Shown piece after piece: positions 53,374-64,000 of a stretch of DNA of 64,000 nucleotides. Position 1 is the first letter of the stretch; each line of letters starts with the position of its first letter. The notes under the pieces were generated by a model, which saw only the letters and a program-made list of their open reading frames with translations, searched no databases and was not told the origin of the DNA. This DNA is from Pseudogulbenkiania subflava DSM 22618. GTDB taxonomy: Bacteria; Pseudomonadota; Gammaproteobacteria; Burkholderiales; Chromobacteriaceae. Position numbers and translations under genes: made by a program. Location of the stretch: the NCBI RefSeq assembly GCF_900177275.1, contig NZ_FXAG01000001.1, positions 186,001-250,000 on the forward strand, given 5' to 3'.

Positions 53374-54107
53374 GGGTGACGGGTGAACCATTCGCTGAGG
53401 CCGGCGACCAGTGCGTCGTCGTCGGCCTGGGTTGTCACGATGCGTGTCACGCCGTGCGCCGCCAGCGTGGCGGCAATGCGCGGATGCGGAACGCAGTACA
53501 GCAGGCATTGTAACGTCAGGCTACGGGAGCGGCCAGCCAGACGGAATAATCGTTCGGCGGTATCGCTGGAGGTCAGCACCAGGGCGTCCACCGGCGGCTC
53601 CAGCAAGGACCAGTCGGGCTCTCCGTCGACGCGGCGGTAAACCTCGGCCAGGGTGAGACGGGCGCCCCGCGCGGCGAGGGTCTCCCCCAGTTCCGCCCGG
53701 CCGCCGACGCCGCGCACAATGAGCACGCGTTGGCCGGCCAGGCGCTGCAGTTCGGGCAGCGCCAATAGGGCAGCACTGTCGCTGCCGTCGCGCGGATGCA
53801 GCACGGCGCGGCCGGACAGGGCTGCGAGCTTGGCGGCACTGGCGGCGCCGACACAGGCCAGCCGGCCCTTGAGCTTGACGGAGGCCAGCATTGGCCAGGC
53901 CGCATCGATGGCACTGGGACTGACGAAAATCAGCCAGTCGGCGTCGGCGGCGAGCCGGGGCAGCGCCGCCAGCGCGCGCTCGTCGGGCACGATATCGAGC
54001 ACCGGCAGCAGCACCGGCTCGCCGCCGGCGTCAGAAAGCAGCGCCATCAGGCGCGCGCTCTGCGCCGGTGGCCGGGTGACGAGGATGCGCCGCCCGGCCA
54101 GGCTCAC
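53370..54107 (-). CDS. hemD: Uroporphyrinogen-III synthase
   Basis: The 245-residue protein closes hydroxymethylbilane to uroporphyrinogen III with inversion of ring D. The family is weakly conserved; recognisable parts are [30 protein letters not shown] at the start, [25 protein letters not shown], and [15 protein letters not shown] in the second half. The start is a GTG at 54107 overlapping the hemC stop (GTGA). The stop overlaps hemX. Position between hemC and hemX makes the assignment firm. Confidence 0.9.
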   Translation of the reverse strand: MSLAGRRILVTRPPAQSARLMALLSDAGGEPVLLPVLDIVPDERALAALPRLAADADWLIFVSPSAIDAAWPMLASVKLKGRLACVGAASAAKLAALSGRAVLHPRDGSDSAALLALPELQRLAGQRVLIVRGVGGRAELGETLAARGARLTLAEVYRRVDGEPDWSLLEPPVDALVLTSSDTAERLFRLAGRSRSLTLQCLLYCVPHPRIAATLAAHGVTRIVTTQADDDALVAGLSEWFTRHP

Positions 54108-55039
54108 TGGCCGTGGCCTTCGTCGATCACGGCCTGGATCAGCGGCGCGGCGCCGGCGTCGAGCAGCTTCTGCGCCACGGCGCGGCCGAGCGCGTCGGCG
54201 TACTCGCGCGGCGCGGAGGCCGACGCGGTGAGCATCACCGAGCCGTCCGGATGCGCCACGAAGCCGCCCAGCGTAATGACGTCGTCGCTCAGCGTGGCGA
54301 AACCGCCCAGCGGAATCTGGCAGCTGCCGCCCAGCACGCGCGACAACGCGCGCTCGGCGCTGACGCAGGCGTGGGTATCGGCGTGGTCGAGCGGCGCCAG
54401 CAGTTGCATCAGGTCGGCGCGGTCGGCACGGATCTCGATGCCCAGCGCGCCCTGGCCGACGGCCGGCAGGCTTTCCGACGGCGCCAGCTCGCAGCGGATG
54501 CGATCGGTCAGTTCCAGCCGCTTGAGGCCGGCCGCGGCGAGGATGATGGCGTCGAACTCGCCGTCGTCGAGCTTGCGCAACCGGGTCTGCACGTTGCCGC
54601 GCAAGGGCTTGATGACGAGGCGCGGGAAGCGCGCGCGCAGCTGCGACTCGCGGCGCAGGCTGGAGGTGCCGACCACGGCGCCGTCCGGCAGCTCGGAGAG
54701 GCTGGCGTAGGTGTTGGACACGAAGGCGTCGCGCGGGTCCTCCCGCTCGCAGATGGCGGCCAGCGTGAAGCCTTCCGGCAGGTTCATCGGCACGTCCTTG
54801 ATGGAGTGCACGGCGAGGTCGGCGCGGCCTTCCTGCAGGGCCAGCTCCAGTTCCTTGACGAACAGGCCCTTGCCGCCGATTTTCGACAGCGTCTTGTCGA
54901 GAATCTGGTCGCCCTGCGTGGTCATGCCGAGGATCTCGACGGCGAGCTGCGGATAGAGTTGCTCGAGCCGGGCCTTGATGTGCTCGGCCTGCCACATGGC
55001 GAGCTTGCTCTCGCGGCTGGCGATGACGATTTTGTCCAT
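54104..55039 (-). CDS. hemC: Porphobilinogen deaminase (hydroxymethylbilane synthase)
   Basis: The 311-residue enzyme joins four porphobilinogens into hydroxymethylbilane. The N terminus [19 protein letters not shown], the middle [16 protein letters not shown] and the cofactor-attachment Cys in [15 protein letters not shown] are all present. The ATG at 55039 gives the usual length. It is the first gene of the minus-strand hemCDXY operon and is divergent from ppc across 256 bp. Confidence 0.96.
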   Translation of the reverse strand: MDKIVIASRESKLAMWQAEHIKARLEQLYPQLAVEILGMTTQGDQILDKTLSKIGGKGLFVKELELALQEGRADLAVHSIKDVPMNLPEGFTLAAICEREDPRDAFVSNTYASLSELPDGAVVGTSSLRRESQLRARFPRLVIKPLRGNVQTRLRKLDDGEFDAIILAAAGLKRLELTDRIRCELAPSESLPAVGQGALGIEIRADRADLMQLLAPLDHADTHACVSAERALSRVLGGSCQIPLGGFATLSDDVITLGGFVAHPDGSVMLTASASAPREYADALGRAVAQKLLDAGAAPLIQAVIDEGHGQ

Positions 55040-55295
55040 GGACGCGGTCCTGTAGAGGGAAACGATTGCCGATGATTCTAGCACGGCCTCCCGGCCGCCA
55101 ACCCTAGCCCAAAAGAGTGAGCCGGCCGCGCGGCCGACGCCGAGGCGACGCGGGAGTAGCAGGAGGGCGGGGGACATGGCACTATTCTTGACATAACTAG
55201 AGTGACGCCGCACGACCTCGGGCGACGGCGCCCGGACAGCAAGCCGCAAGCGACAAAAATAACTTCACACTTCACACTACAGACGGAGTAATCGA

Positions 55296-58001
<2,706 letters not shown>

Positions 58002-58005
58002 GCCC

Positions 58006-58016
58006 TTCGGCCAACC
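58006..58016 (-). repeat. GTTGGCCGAA word behind ppc
   Basis: GGTTGGCCGAA on the minus strand, 4 bp behind the ppc stop and just before the terminator. Confidence 0.65.
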
Positions 58017-58026
58017 TGCACACACG

Positions 58027-58054
58027 ACGGCAGCCCACGGGCTGCCGTTTTTTC
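58027..58054 (+). terminator. Terminator of ppc
   Basis: ACGGCAGCCC-AC-GGGCTGCCGT followed by TTTTTC, 25 bp behind the stop. Confidence 0.88.
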
Positions 58055-58149
58055 TTGCCGACGCGCCCCGTCGCCTGTAATGGCCTGTCGCCAATGTCAC
58101 CTTTAACGACGACAAACGCAGAACGTCCTGCTGCGGCACGCCTTCTGCT

Positions 58150-58278
58150 CCAGATCAACTTCATTCGACTATTTGTATGGAAATATGGAACCCTTCGCGA
58201 AAGCCAAGTAGCATAATTCCTAAACCATTGAAATATTTAATTAAATAAATCAAATAACACATAAATTAATAAGAAAAC
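58150..58278 (+). promoter_or_regulatory. AT-rich promoter region of the minor pilin cluster
   Basis: The last 130 bp before pilE are strikingly AT-rich for this genome, with the most extreme part at 58200-58278 (AATATTTAATTAAATAAATC). A CATAAT at 58212 is a possible -10 box without a good -35. No convincing sigma-54 site was found. The rest of the 58055-58149 gap shows nothing recognisable. Confidence 0.45.
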
Positions 58279-58707
58279 ATGAACGCCGAGCCAACCCCGC
58301 CCGCCCTCCCCGACCACTCCGACGGCTTCACCCTGATCGAACTGCTGATCGTGCTCGTCGTTGTCGGCATCCTCGCCGCCATCGCCCTGCCGGCCTACCA
58401 GAGCTATGTGCGGAAGAGCCGCCGCAGCGATGCCACCGTGGCCCTGCGCGCACTCCAGTTCGCCCAGGAAAAATACCGCGCCAACAACAGCAGCTACGGC
58501 ACGCTGGCGCAGCTGGGCATGAGTTCCACCACCGACAGCGGCTACTACACGCTGGCGGTGAGCAACGTCTCGGGTACCGGCTACACCCTCAGCGCCAGCG
58601 CGGTCAGCGGCAGCTCGCAGGCTTCGGACAGCGGCTGCACCACGCTCACGCTTCAACAGTCCGGCGCCACGCAGACCACCACACCCAGCTCCTGCTGGAG
58701 CAAGTGA
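58279..58707 (+). CDS. pilE: PilE-like type IV minor pilin
   Basis: The 142-residue prepilin has a 16-residue leader ending in Gly, cut by PilD before Phe, in [29 protein letters not shown]. Glu5 of the mature protein, needed for assembly, is present. The globular part has a Cys pair near the C terminus (SGCTTLTL and SSCWSK) that should form the D-loop disulfide. It resembles PilE minor pilins; a ComP-like DNA receptor is another possibility that sequence inspection cannot settle. It is followed without a gap by fimT, so it opens a five-gene minor pilin operon. Confidence 0.85.
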   Translation: MNAEPTPPALPDHSDGFTLIELLIVLVVVGILAAIALPAYQSYVRKSRRSDATVALRALQFAQEKYRANNSSYGTLAQLGMSSTTDSGYYTLAVSNVSGTGYTLSASAVSGSSQASDSGCTTLTLQQSGATQTTTPSSCWSK

Positions 58708-59265
58708 ATGCCGCTTCCGGTAGCGAATGCAGGCCGCCATGGCGGCTTCACCCTGGTCGAGCTGCTGGTGACGCTGGCCGTGCTGGCGATACTGCTGGCA
58801 CTGGCCGTGCCATCGTTCGGCGACCTCATCGACCGGGGCCGGCTCACTTCGGCCGCCGATACGCTGTACGCCGATCTGCAGTTCGCCCGATCGGAAGCCA
58901 TCCGCAACAACCAGAACGTCGTCGTCAGCTTCCAGAGCGGCGGCAGCTGGTGCTATGGCATGGTGCTGGGCAGCAGCGCCTGCGACTGCAGCGTGAGCGA
59001 CAGCGCCGCCGCCAATTACTGCGCGCTGAAACGGGTCACTGCAGCCGATTTCAGCAAGGTGTCGATTCCCTCCGCCGCCAGCATCACCTTCGCCTCCGGC
59101 CAGACCGGCTTCGACCCGGTGCGCGGCGTTGCGCTGAGCTCCGGCGCCGTCACCTTGCAGTCGGCACAGGGCAAGCAGGCCACCGTCAGCCTGGCGCTAC
59201 TGGGTCGCGTCAGCCTGTGTTCCCCCGCCGGCAACGGCTTTATCAGCGCCTACCCCGCATGCTGA
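58708..59265 (+). CDS. fimT: FimT/GspH-like minor pseudopilin
   Basis: The 185-residue protein has a prepilin leader ending in Gly, with HGGFTLVELLVTLAVLAILLALAVPSF. The next block DRGRLTSAADTLYADLQFARSEAIRNN is the FimT/GspH signature. It is expected to help prime type IV pili; in some competent bacteria FimT binds DNA through a basic C-terminal tail, but here the tail (SPAGNGFISAYPAC) is not basic. The start directly follows the pilE stop, and its end overlaps the pilW start. Confidence 0.87.
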   Translation: MPLPVANAGRHGGFTLVELLVTLAVLAILLALAVPSFGDLIDRGRLTSAADTLYADLQFARSEAIRNNQNVVVSFQSGGSWCYGMVLGSSACDCSVSDSAAANYCALKRVTAADFSKVSIPSAASITFASGQTGFDPVRGVALSSGAVTLQSAQGKQATVSLALLGRVSLCSPAGNGFISAYPAC

Positions 59266-59906
59266 CCCGATCCCGGCAACGCGGCATTTCGCTGATAGAA
59301 CTGATGGTGTCGGTCGGCATCAGCCTGGTGCTGTTGCTGGGCATGACCAGCTTCCTGACCACCAGCCTCAAGAGCAACACCAGCACCATGAAAGCCGCCC
59401 GCCTCAACCAGGAGCTGCGCGCCATCATGCTGCTGATCAGCCGCGACGTGCGCCGCGCCGGCTACTGGGGCAACGCCAGCAGCGGCGTGGGCGTCGGTTC
59501 CGCCGCTTACAGCAACCCGTTCGGTACGGTGAATGTCGCAACGCCCGGCTGCCTCCTGTACAGCTACGACCGCGACGGCGACGGCAGCCAGGGCAGCGCC
59601 GAGCAATATGGCGTACTGCTCAGCGGGGGCGTCGCCCTGCTGCGCAGCGGCGGCAGCGACTACAGCTGCACCCCGGGCGTCAACAACAGCTGGGAAGCGC
59701 TGTCCGACAGCAAGGTCACCACCATCGGCACGCTCAGCTTCAGCCTGGCCTCGACCCCCTACTACCTGAGCGGCACGTCCGGCCCCAACATCCTGACGCG
59801 CACCGTGACCATCACGCTGGCCGGGCAGCTCAAGAACGACAGCAGCGTCAAACAGACGCTGACCGAAACGGTCAAGCTGGAAAACGACCTGTTCCAGGCC
59901 AGCTGA
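59259..59906 (+). CDS. pilW: PilW-like minor pilin
   Basis: The 215-residue prepilin has the cleavage region QRGISLIELMVSVGISLVLLLGMTSFL with Glu5. The block ELRAIMLLISRDVRRAGYWGNA is the usual PilW region and GTLSFSLASTPYYLSG type sequence lies in the C-terminal half. It overlaps fimT by 7 bp and precedes pilX by 10 bp. The PilW protein is part of the complex that sits at the pilus tip and starts assembly. Confidence 0.87.
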   Translation: MLTRSRQRGISLIELMVSVGISLVLLLGMTSFLTTSLKSNTSTMKAARLNQELRAIMLLISRDVRRAGYWGNASSGVGVGSAAYSNPFGTVNVATPGCLLYSYDRDGDGSQGSAEQYGVLLSGGVALLRSGGSDYSCTPGVNNSWEALSDSKVTTIGTLSFSLASTPYYLSGTSGPNILTRTVTITLAGQLKNDSSVKQTLTETVKLENDLFQAS

Positions 59907-59916
59907 GGCACACCCG

Positions 59917-60957
59917 ATGCGACGCTTCCCCTCCCCGCTCTCGCAACAGCATGGTCTGGCTACCCTCGCCGTCTCACTGATCATGTTGTTCTTGATGAGC
60001 CTGCTGATCTTCAACACCAGCTCAGGGATGCTGCTGGAGCTCAAAACCGGCAACAACCAGTACTTCCAGGCCAAGGCGCTGGAAGCGGCGCGGGGCGGGG
60101 CCGACTACGCCGTCTCCTGGCTCGATGTCTCGGGCAACTACAGCAGCCTCGCCTGGAGCAGCGATGCCACCGGCCCGAGCGGCAACAACCAGCGCGCGGC
60201 ACTACCCTCGTCGGTAGCCAGCCAGGCCATCGGCGGCTATAACGTTGCCGTCACGCTGTGGCGCAACTCGGCCAACAGCTCCATCCTGGAAGTGCGGGCC
60301 GTCGCCAGCGGCGATGCTAGTGCCACGGTGCGGCAGAAAATCCATGCCAAGACCATCCGCTTCAATGTCACCAGCGTGCCGCCGCTGGTCATCAACGGCT
60401 GCCTGAGCGGCGTGACCGGCAACCCGGACATGCACCCGACCCATAGCGGTGACGTCGTGATCAAATCGTCGGAGGACAGCAGTTGCGTCGACCCCGGCCA
60501 TCTGGGCATGAACGGAGGCGTGACCCAAGGCAATGTCTTTGCCACCAGCGCCTGGGATTACGTGTTCGCGACCTCAAAGGCCGACATGAAGGAACTGGCG
60601 GCGCAGTCGTCCACGGACGCCATCTACTACTACGACGCCAGCAATCCGTTCTCCGGCAATTGGCATGACGATGTCGGGACGGCCAGCAGCCCCGGCATCC
60701 TGATCTTCGACACCGGGGCCGGCTGCCCCAAGATCAACGGCAACGTCACCATCTACGGCATCGTCTACTACGCCGCCGAATGCGGCAGCAATCAGGGCTG
60801 GGGCAATACCACCATCCATGGCAGCGTGGTATCCGAGGGCAGCATCACCAAGCTGACCGCCAACACCGATTTCTATCCCTGGTCCGGCGGCAGCATGCCG
60901 AGCTACACCATCGCCATGGATTTGGCCAAGCTGCCCGCCTCGTGGAGGGATTTCTGA
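59917..60957 (+). CDS. pilX: PilX-like pilus assembly protein, large
   Basis: The 346-residue protein has the PilX N terminus, QQHGLATLAVSLIMLFLMSLLIFNTSSG, which lacks the strict prepilin Phe but has the long hydrophobic helix. At about twice the common PilX length, it carries a C-terminal domain (about 155-340) rich in Gly, Asn and Thr, with GNVTIYGIVYYAAECG and TTIHGSVVSEGSITKL suggesting a repeated beta fold. Five Cys residues could form disulfides. The stop overlaps the pilV start by one base (TGATG). Confidence 0.82.
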   Translation: MRRFPSPLSQQHGLATLAVSLIMLFLMSLLIFNTSSGMLLELKTGNNQYFQAKALEAARGGADYAVSWLDVSGNYSSLAWSSDATGPSGNNQRAALPSSVASQAIGGYNVAVTLWRNSANSSILEVRAVASGDASATVRQKIHAKTIRFNVTSVPPLVINGCLSGVTGNPDMHPTHSGDVVIKSSEDSSCVDPGHLGMNGGVTQGNVFATSAWDYVFATSKADMKELAAQSSTDAIYYYDASNPFSGNWHDDVGTASSPGILIFDTGAGCPKINGNVTIYGIVYYAAECGSNQGWGNTTIHGSVVSEGSITKLTANTDFYPWSGGSMPSYTIAMDLAKLPASWRDF

Positions 60958-61748
60958 TGCAGCACGCCCCCTCCCCGCGCCAGCGCGGCTTCAGCATCCT
61001 GGAGGTGCTGATCACGCTGGTGGTGCTGGCCGGCGGCCTGCTGGCGATCGGCGGCCTGTACGGCAAGATCATGAACGGCAGCGCCGCGGCCAAGGAGCGC
61101 AGCGAGGCGGTGGTACTGGCGGAGAAGAAATTGGAGGAGCTGCGCTACGCCCTGTATTCCAGCATCGCCAGCGGCTCGGACAGCGTCAACGCCGCCACCG
61201 GCAGCGGCAGCAGCGCCAACTTCAGCCGCAGCTGGAGCGTCGCCAGCTCGACCAGCCCGGCCTACAAGACCGTCACCGTCACCGTCAGCTGGACCGACAG
61301 CCGCAACCAGAGCCAGAGCGCCGTGCTCACCAGCCGCATCAGCGGCATCGATCCGAAACGCTCGGGCGAGCTGATCGCCACGGTTGGTTCGAACAGTTCG
61401 GGTACGGGCAACGGCACGGGTAGCGGTAGCGGAACGGGCAGCAACACCGGCAGCGATAGCGGGCCAGGGACGGGCTCCGACGGCGACACCGGAAGCGGCA
61501 CGGACACCGGCACCGATACGCCCCCCGTCGTTTGCACCACCACACTGACCATCTCCACCCAGTCGGCCAATGGCACTGTCGGCACCGATACCAGCGGCGC
61601 GAGCTGCAGCGGGGCAAAGAAAAGCTGGACCTGCACCGCCACGCTGGCCTACGGCACCCCGATCATCATCACCTATACGCAAAACAAGTCCTCCTCATCG
61701 TGGGGCACGACGGCAACGTGCACGGCACAGACTTACTCTTCGTTCTGA
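60957..61748 (+). CDS. pilV: PilV-like minor pilin with a long C-terminal extension
   Basis: The 263-residue prepilin has [32 protein letters not shown], the PilV leader and helix. Up to about residue 145 it looks like a normal PilV. A 45-residue linker follows made almost only of Gly, Ser, Thr, Asp and Asn, then a compact Cys-containing domain (about 180-263; [29 protein letters not shown]). This tail is unusual for PilV. No pilY1 follows; the next gene is argH. The extension may be exposed at the pilus tip. Confidence 0.83.
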   Translation: MQHAPSPRQRGFSILEVLITLVVLAGGLLAIGGLYGKIMNGSAAAKERSEAVVLAEKKLEELRYALYSSIASGSDSVNAATGSGSSANFSRSWSVASSTSPAYKTVTVTVSWTDSRNQSQSAVLTSRISGIDPKRSGELIATVGSNSSGTGNGTGSGSGTGSNTGSDSGPGTGSDGDTGSGTDTGTDTPPVVCTTTLTISTQSANGTVGTDTSGASCSGAKKSWTCTATLAYGTPIIITYTQNKSSSSWGTTATCTAQTYSSF

Positions 61749-61821
61749 GCCGATCAGCCCCATCACAGGGTCAGCCGTAGGCGGGCCGGTACGCATCCCC
61801 CGCTCCAGCCCGCTTTTCCCC

Positions 61822-61827
61822 TATAAT
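61822..61827 (+). promoter_or_regulatory. Probable -10 box of argH
   Basis: A perfect TATAAT lies 39 bp before the argH start in an otherwise GC-rich stretch. No clear -35 box is seen. Confidence 0.5.
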
Positions 61828-61866
61828 CAGCGTTTCCCCTTTGCGAAACCCTGGGTATCCACCGCC

Positions 61867-63249
61867 ATGCAAGACAGCCACGCCTGGTCCGGCCGCTTCT
61901 CCGAGCCGGTCTCCGAACTCGTCAAGAAATACACCGCCTCGGTCGACTTCGACAAACGTCTGGCCGAGTTCGACATCGAGGGCTCGCTGGCCCACGCCAC
62001 CATGCTGAACAAGGCGGGCGTGCTGTCGGACGACGACGTGGCGGCGATCCGCCAGGGCATGGCCGAGATCCTGGACGACATCCGCGAAGGCCGCCTGGAG
62101 TGGAGCGTGGACCTGGAAGACGTGCACATGAACGTCGAGCGCCGTCTGACCGACAAGATCGGCGATGCCGGCAAGCGCCTGCACACCGGTCGCTCCCGCA
62201 ACGACCAGGTCGCCACCGACATCCGCCTGTGGCTGCGTGCGCAGATCGACGACATCGTGGTGCTGATCGCCGAGCTGCAAACCAGCCTGCTGGACTTGGC
62301 CGAGGCCAACGCCGATACCGTGATGCCGGGCTTCACCCACCTGCAAGTGGCGCAGCCGGTGACCTTCGGCCACCACATGCTGGCCTACGTCGAGATGCTG
62401 GGTCGTGACGCCGAGCGCATGACCGACTGCCGCAAGCGCGTGAACCGTCTGCCGCTGGGCGCCGCCGCGCTGGCCGGCACCACCTTCCCGATCGACCGCC
62501 ACTACACCGCGCAACTGCTGGGCTTCGATGACGTCTGCCACAACTCGCTGGACGCCGTGTCCGACCGTGACTTCGCCATCGAATTCACCGCCGCCGCGTC
62601 CCTTGTGATGGTGCATCTCTCCCGGCTGTCGGAAGAGCTGATCCTGTGGATGAGCCCGCGCGTCGGCTTCATCGACATCGCCGACCGCTTCTGCACCGGC
62701 TCGTCGATCATGCCGCAGAAGAAGAACCCGGACGTGCCGGAACTGGTGCGCGGCAAGTCGGGCCGCGTGGTGGGCCATTTGATCGCTCTGGTAACCCTGA
62801 TGAAGGCGCAACCGCTGGCCTACAACAAGGACAACCAGGAGGACAAGGAGCCGCTGTTCGACACGGCCGACACGCTGATCGACACGCTGCGCATCTACGC
62901 CGACATGATGCGCGGCATCACGGTGAAGAAAGAGGCGATGCGCGCCGCCGTGCTGCAGGGCTTCGCCACCGCCACCGACCTGGCCGACTACCTGGTGAAA
63001 AAGGGCCTGCCGTTCCGCGACAGCCACGAGGTGGTGGCGCTGACCGTGCGCCATGCCGAGGCCCAGGGCGTGGACATCGCCGACCTCAGCCTGGAGAAGC
63101 TGCGCGAGTTCTCGCCGCTGATCGAGGCAGACGTGTTCACTGTGCTGACGCCGGAAGGCTCGCTGGCGCAACGCGACCATGTCGGCGGCACCGCTCCGAA
63201 CCAGGTGCGCGCCCAGATCGCCCGCCACCGCGCACGCCTGGCCGGCTGA
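61867..63249 (+). CDS. argH: Argininosuccinate lyase
   Basis: The 460-residue enzyme cleaves argininosuccinate to arginine and fumarate, the last step of arginine synthesis. The signature loop [12 protein letters not shown] (about 279-290) with the catalytic Ser is present, as are [13 protein letters not shown] (about 105-117) and [18 protein letters not shown]. The ATG at 61867 begins the usual [14 protein letters not shown] start. It stands alone, 118 bp behind pilV and with its own promoter. A REP doublet and a terminator follow. Confidence 0.97.
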   Translation: MQDSHAWSGRFSEPVSELVKKYTASVDFDKRLAEFDIEGSLAHATMLNKAGVLSDDDVAAIRQGMAEILDDIREGRLEWSVDLEDVHMNVERRLTDKIGDAGKRLHTGRSRNDQVATDIRLWLRAQIDDIVVLIAELQTSLLDLAEANADTVMPGFTHLQVAQPVTFGHHMLAYVEMLGRDAERMTDCRKRVNRLPLGAAALAGTTFPIDRHYTAQLLGFDDVCHNSLDAVSDRDFAIEFTAAASLVMVHLSRLSEELILWMSPRVGFIDIADRFCTGSSIMPQKKNPDVPELVRGKSGRVVGHLIALVTLMKAQPLAYNKDNQEDKEPLFDTADTLIDTLRIYADMMRGITVKKEAMRAAVLQGFATATDLADYLVKKGLPFRDSHEVVALTVRHAEAQGVDIADLSLEKLREFSPLIEADVFTVLTPEGSLAQRDHVGGTAPNQVRAQIARHRARLAG

Positions 63250-63257
63250 ACGGCTCA

Positions 63258-63398
63258 GTAGGGCGGAAGCCCCGACGCCGTCAGGGCGTTCCGCCACACC
63301 CGCCGCCATCCACATCCATCTCCGCAAAGAACGGCGGAACGCCCCCCATTCCTTTGCAACGCTACGCTTGCCTCGCTCAGTCAGGGCTTCCGCCCTAC
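63258..63398. repeat. REPIN-like REP doublet (141 bp)
   Basis: Two REP sequences in inverted orientation. Each starts with GTAG at the outer end and folds into a stem: GGCGGAAGCCC...GGGCGTTCCGCC on the left and its mirror on the right. The outer 15 bp (GTAGGGCGGAAGCCC and complement at 63384-63398) match perfectly. A GTAG head followed by a palindrome is the hallmark of REPs moved by RAYT transposases. It starts 9 bp behind argH. Apart from it and a terminator, the gap holds no gene. Confidence 0.8.
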
Positions 63399-63435
63399 GG
63401 CCTGAAGCGGGGCGGCACGAGCAGGACAAGGACAC

Positions 63436-63463
63436 AGGCCGGGAGTCGTCTCCCGGCCTTTTT
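63436..63463 (+). terminator. Terminator of argH
   Basis: AGGCCGGGAG-TCGT-CTCCCGGCCT followed by TTTTC. Confidence 0.85.
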
Positions 63464-63594
63464 CTTGCGCGCCGGTCGCGAAACCGCAACGCTCCGGGAT
63501 TATTTTATCCGGGTCAATTTCTTCCGCCGCATAACTCGGTAAGATGAATGCCTATCCGACGCGTCACTACCGCGCCTTGCCCCCGGGAGACACC

Positions 63595-64000
63595 GTGTTA
63601 TTCAGCAAAACCCGTACCGCCCTGCAGCAATCCGAAACCACCAACGCCAGCCTGCAGCAGGAGAACGCCCTGCTGAAGCAGCGGCTGGCCCAGATGGAAA
63701 GCGCCCACGCCGAGCAGGCCGAGGAACTGGCCCGGCTGCAGCGCGAGCGCACCATGCTGCAAGGGGTGTTCACCAACGTCGGCCGCTTCGGCGACACCCT
63801 CGACGGCGTGCGCCAGTCCTTCCTCGGGCTGGCCGACTCGCTGAGCCAGGAAAAGCGCTCGGCGCGCGACGTGGCGGCGCAATCGGACGCCAACCGCCAG
63901 GGGTTCGAGCGCATCGCCACCAACCTGAAAAGCATGTTCGAGCGTATCCAGCAGGCCTCGGCCAACGTCGAGGCGCTCTACCAGCAGGCCGAGGAGATCG
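63595..64000 (+). CDS. Probable soluble methyl-accepting chemotaxis protein, N-terminal part
   Basis: The gene runs off the right edge after 135 codons. The visible part has no signal peptide or transmembrane segment. It begins with a coiled coil (about 8-60; repeated Leu/Gln heptads such as SLQQENALLKQRLAQMESA), then GVFTNVGRFGDTLDGVRQSFLGLADSLSQEKRSARDVA, a pattern met before the signalling domain of cytoplasmic chemoreceptors. The GTG at 63595 has a GGGAG site 5 bp upstream; an ATG at 63544 would add 17 residues. The methyl-accepting domain itself lies outside the window, so the call is provisional. Confidence 0.65.
   Translation, partial: MLFSKTRTALQQSETTNASLQQENALLKQRLAQMESAHAEQAEELARLQRERTMLQGVFTNVGRFGDTLDGVRQSFLGLADSLSQEKRSARDVAAQSDANRQGFERIATNLKSMFERIQQASANVEALYQQAEEI

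Noticed and set aside
58180-58200. A sigma-54 promoter before pilE (TGGAACCCTTCGCG)
   Set aside because: The GG and GC dinucleotides are about two bases too close for the -24/-12 arrangement.

Overview
The window is about two-thirds GC, densely packed, and reads as chromosome of a betaproteobacterium of the order Neisseriales, most likely the Chromobacteriaceae side of it. The case rests on gene order: divergent edd-eda / zwf-pgl-glk-hexR-pgi, cytochrome c4-resB-ccsB next to engB, hemC-hemD-hemX-hemY next to ppc, comF beside bioB, and a minor-pilin cluster. No tRNA, rRNA, CRISPR, prophage or intact transposase was seen.

Layout. 1-4.1 kb: 3' end of an EAL protein, a SelW/Rdx-like protein, dinB, a glutathione transferase and a patatin lipoprotein. 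4.4-12.2 kb (minus strand): biotin genes bioB and bioF, then bioH and bioC, separated by a methyltransferase and a large GAF-GAF-GGDEF-EAL protein. 12.6-19.5 kb: comF, trmL, rlpA, engB, cytochrome c4 and the system II cytochrome c maturation pair resB/ccsB. 19.7-23.1 kb: a GIY-YIG protein, a LamB-type porin and a PA2779/PA2778-like pair. 23.5-27.3 kb (minus): a complete siaABCD signalling operon. 27.5-28.4 kb: an MBL hydrolase and an alkyltransferase-like protein. 28.7-45.6 kb: a sugar-catabolic block with the whole Entner-Doudoroff set, HexR, a two-component system, a sugar ABC transporter and an aldo/keto reductase. 45.8-51 kb: AlaC-like aminotransferase, TetR regulator, MASE1-PAS-GGDEF cyclase and rsuA. 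51-58 kb: hemY, hemX, hemD, hemC and ppc. 58.3-61.7 kb: pilE-fimT-pilW-pilX-pilV. Then argH and the start of a chemoreceptor-like gene.

How it works together. Predicted sugar entry (porin, ABC transporter) feeds glk, zwf, pgl, edd and eda, with pgi as the side branch. HexR-like 15-bp palindromes lie before zwf and edd, and a weaker one lies in the porin leader. Four contiguous 11-bp repeats abut the -10 box of the transporter operon and look like the site of the adjacent OmpR-type regulator. Four genes make or break c-di-GMP, one of them under the SiaABC partner switch.

Repeats are the most unusual feature. First, a 10-bp word, GTTGGCCGAA, occurs 13 times on both strands, six times within about 25 bp after a stop codon, which resembles a DNA uptake sequence. 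Second, several families of 120-270 bp inverted-repeat elements sit at intergenic sites, very often touching a stop codon. Three of the families share the same central hairpin.
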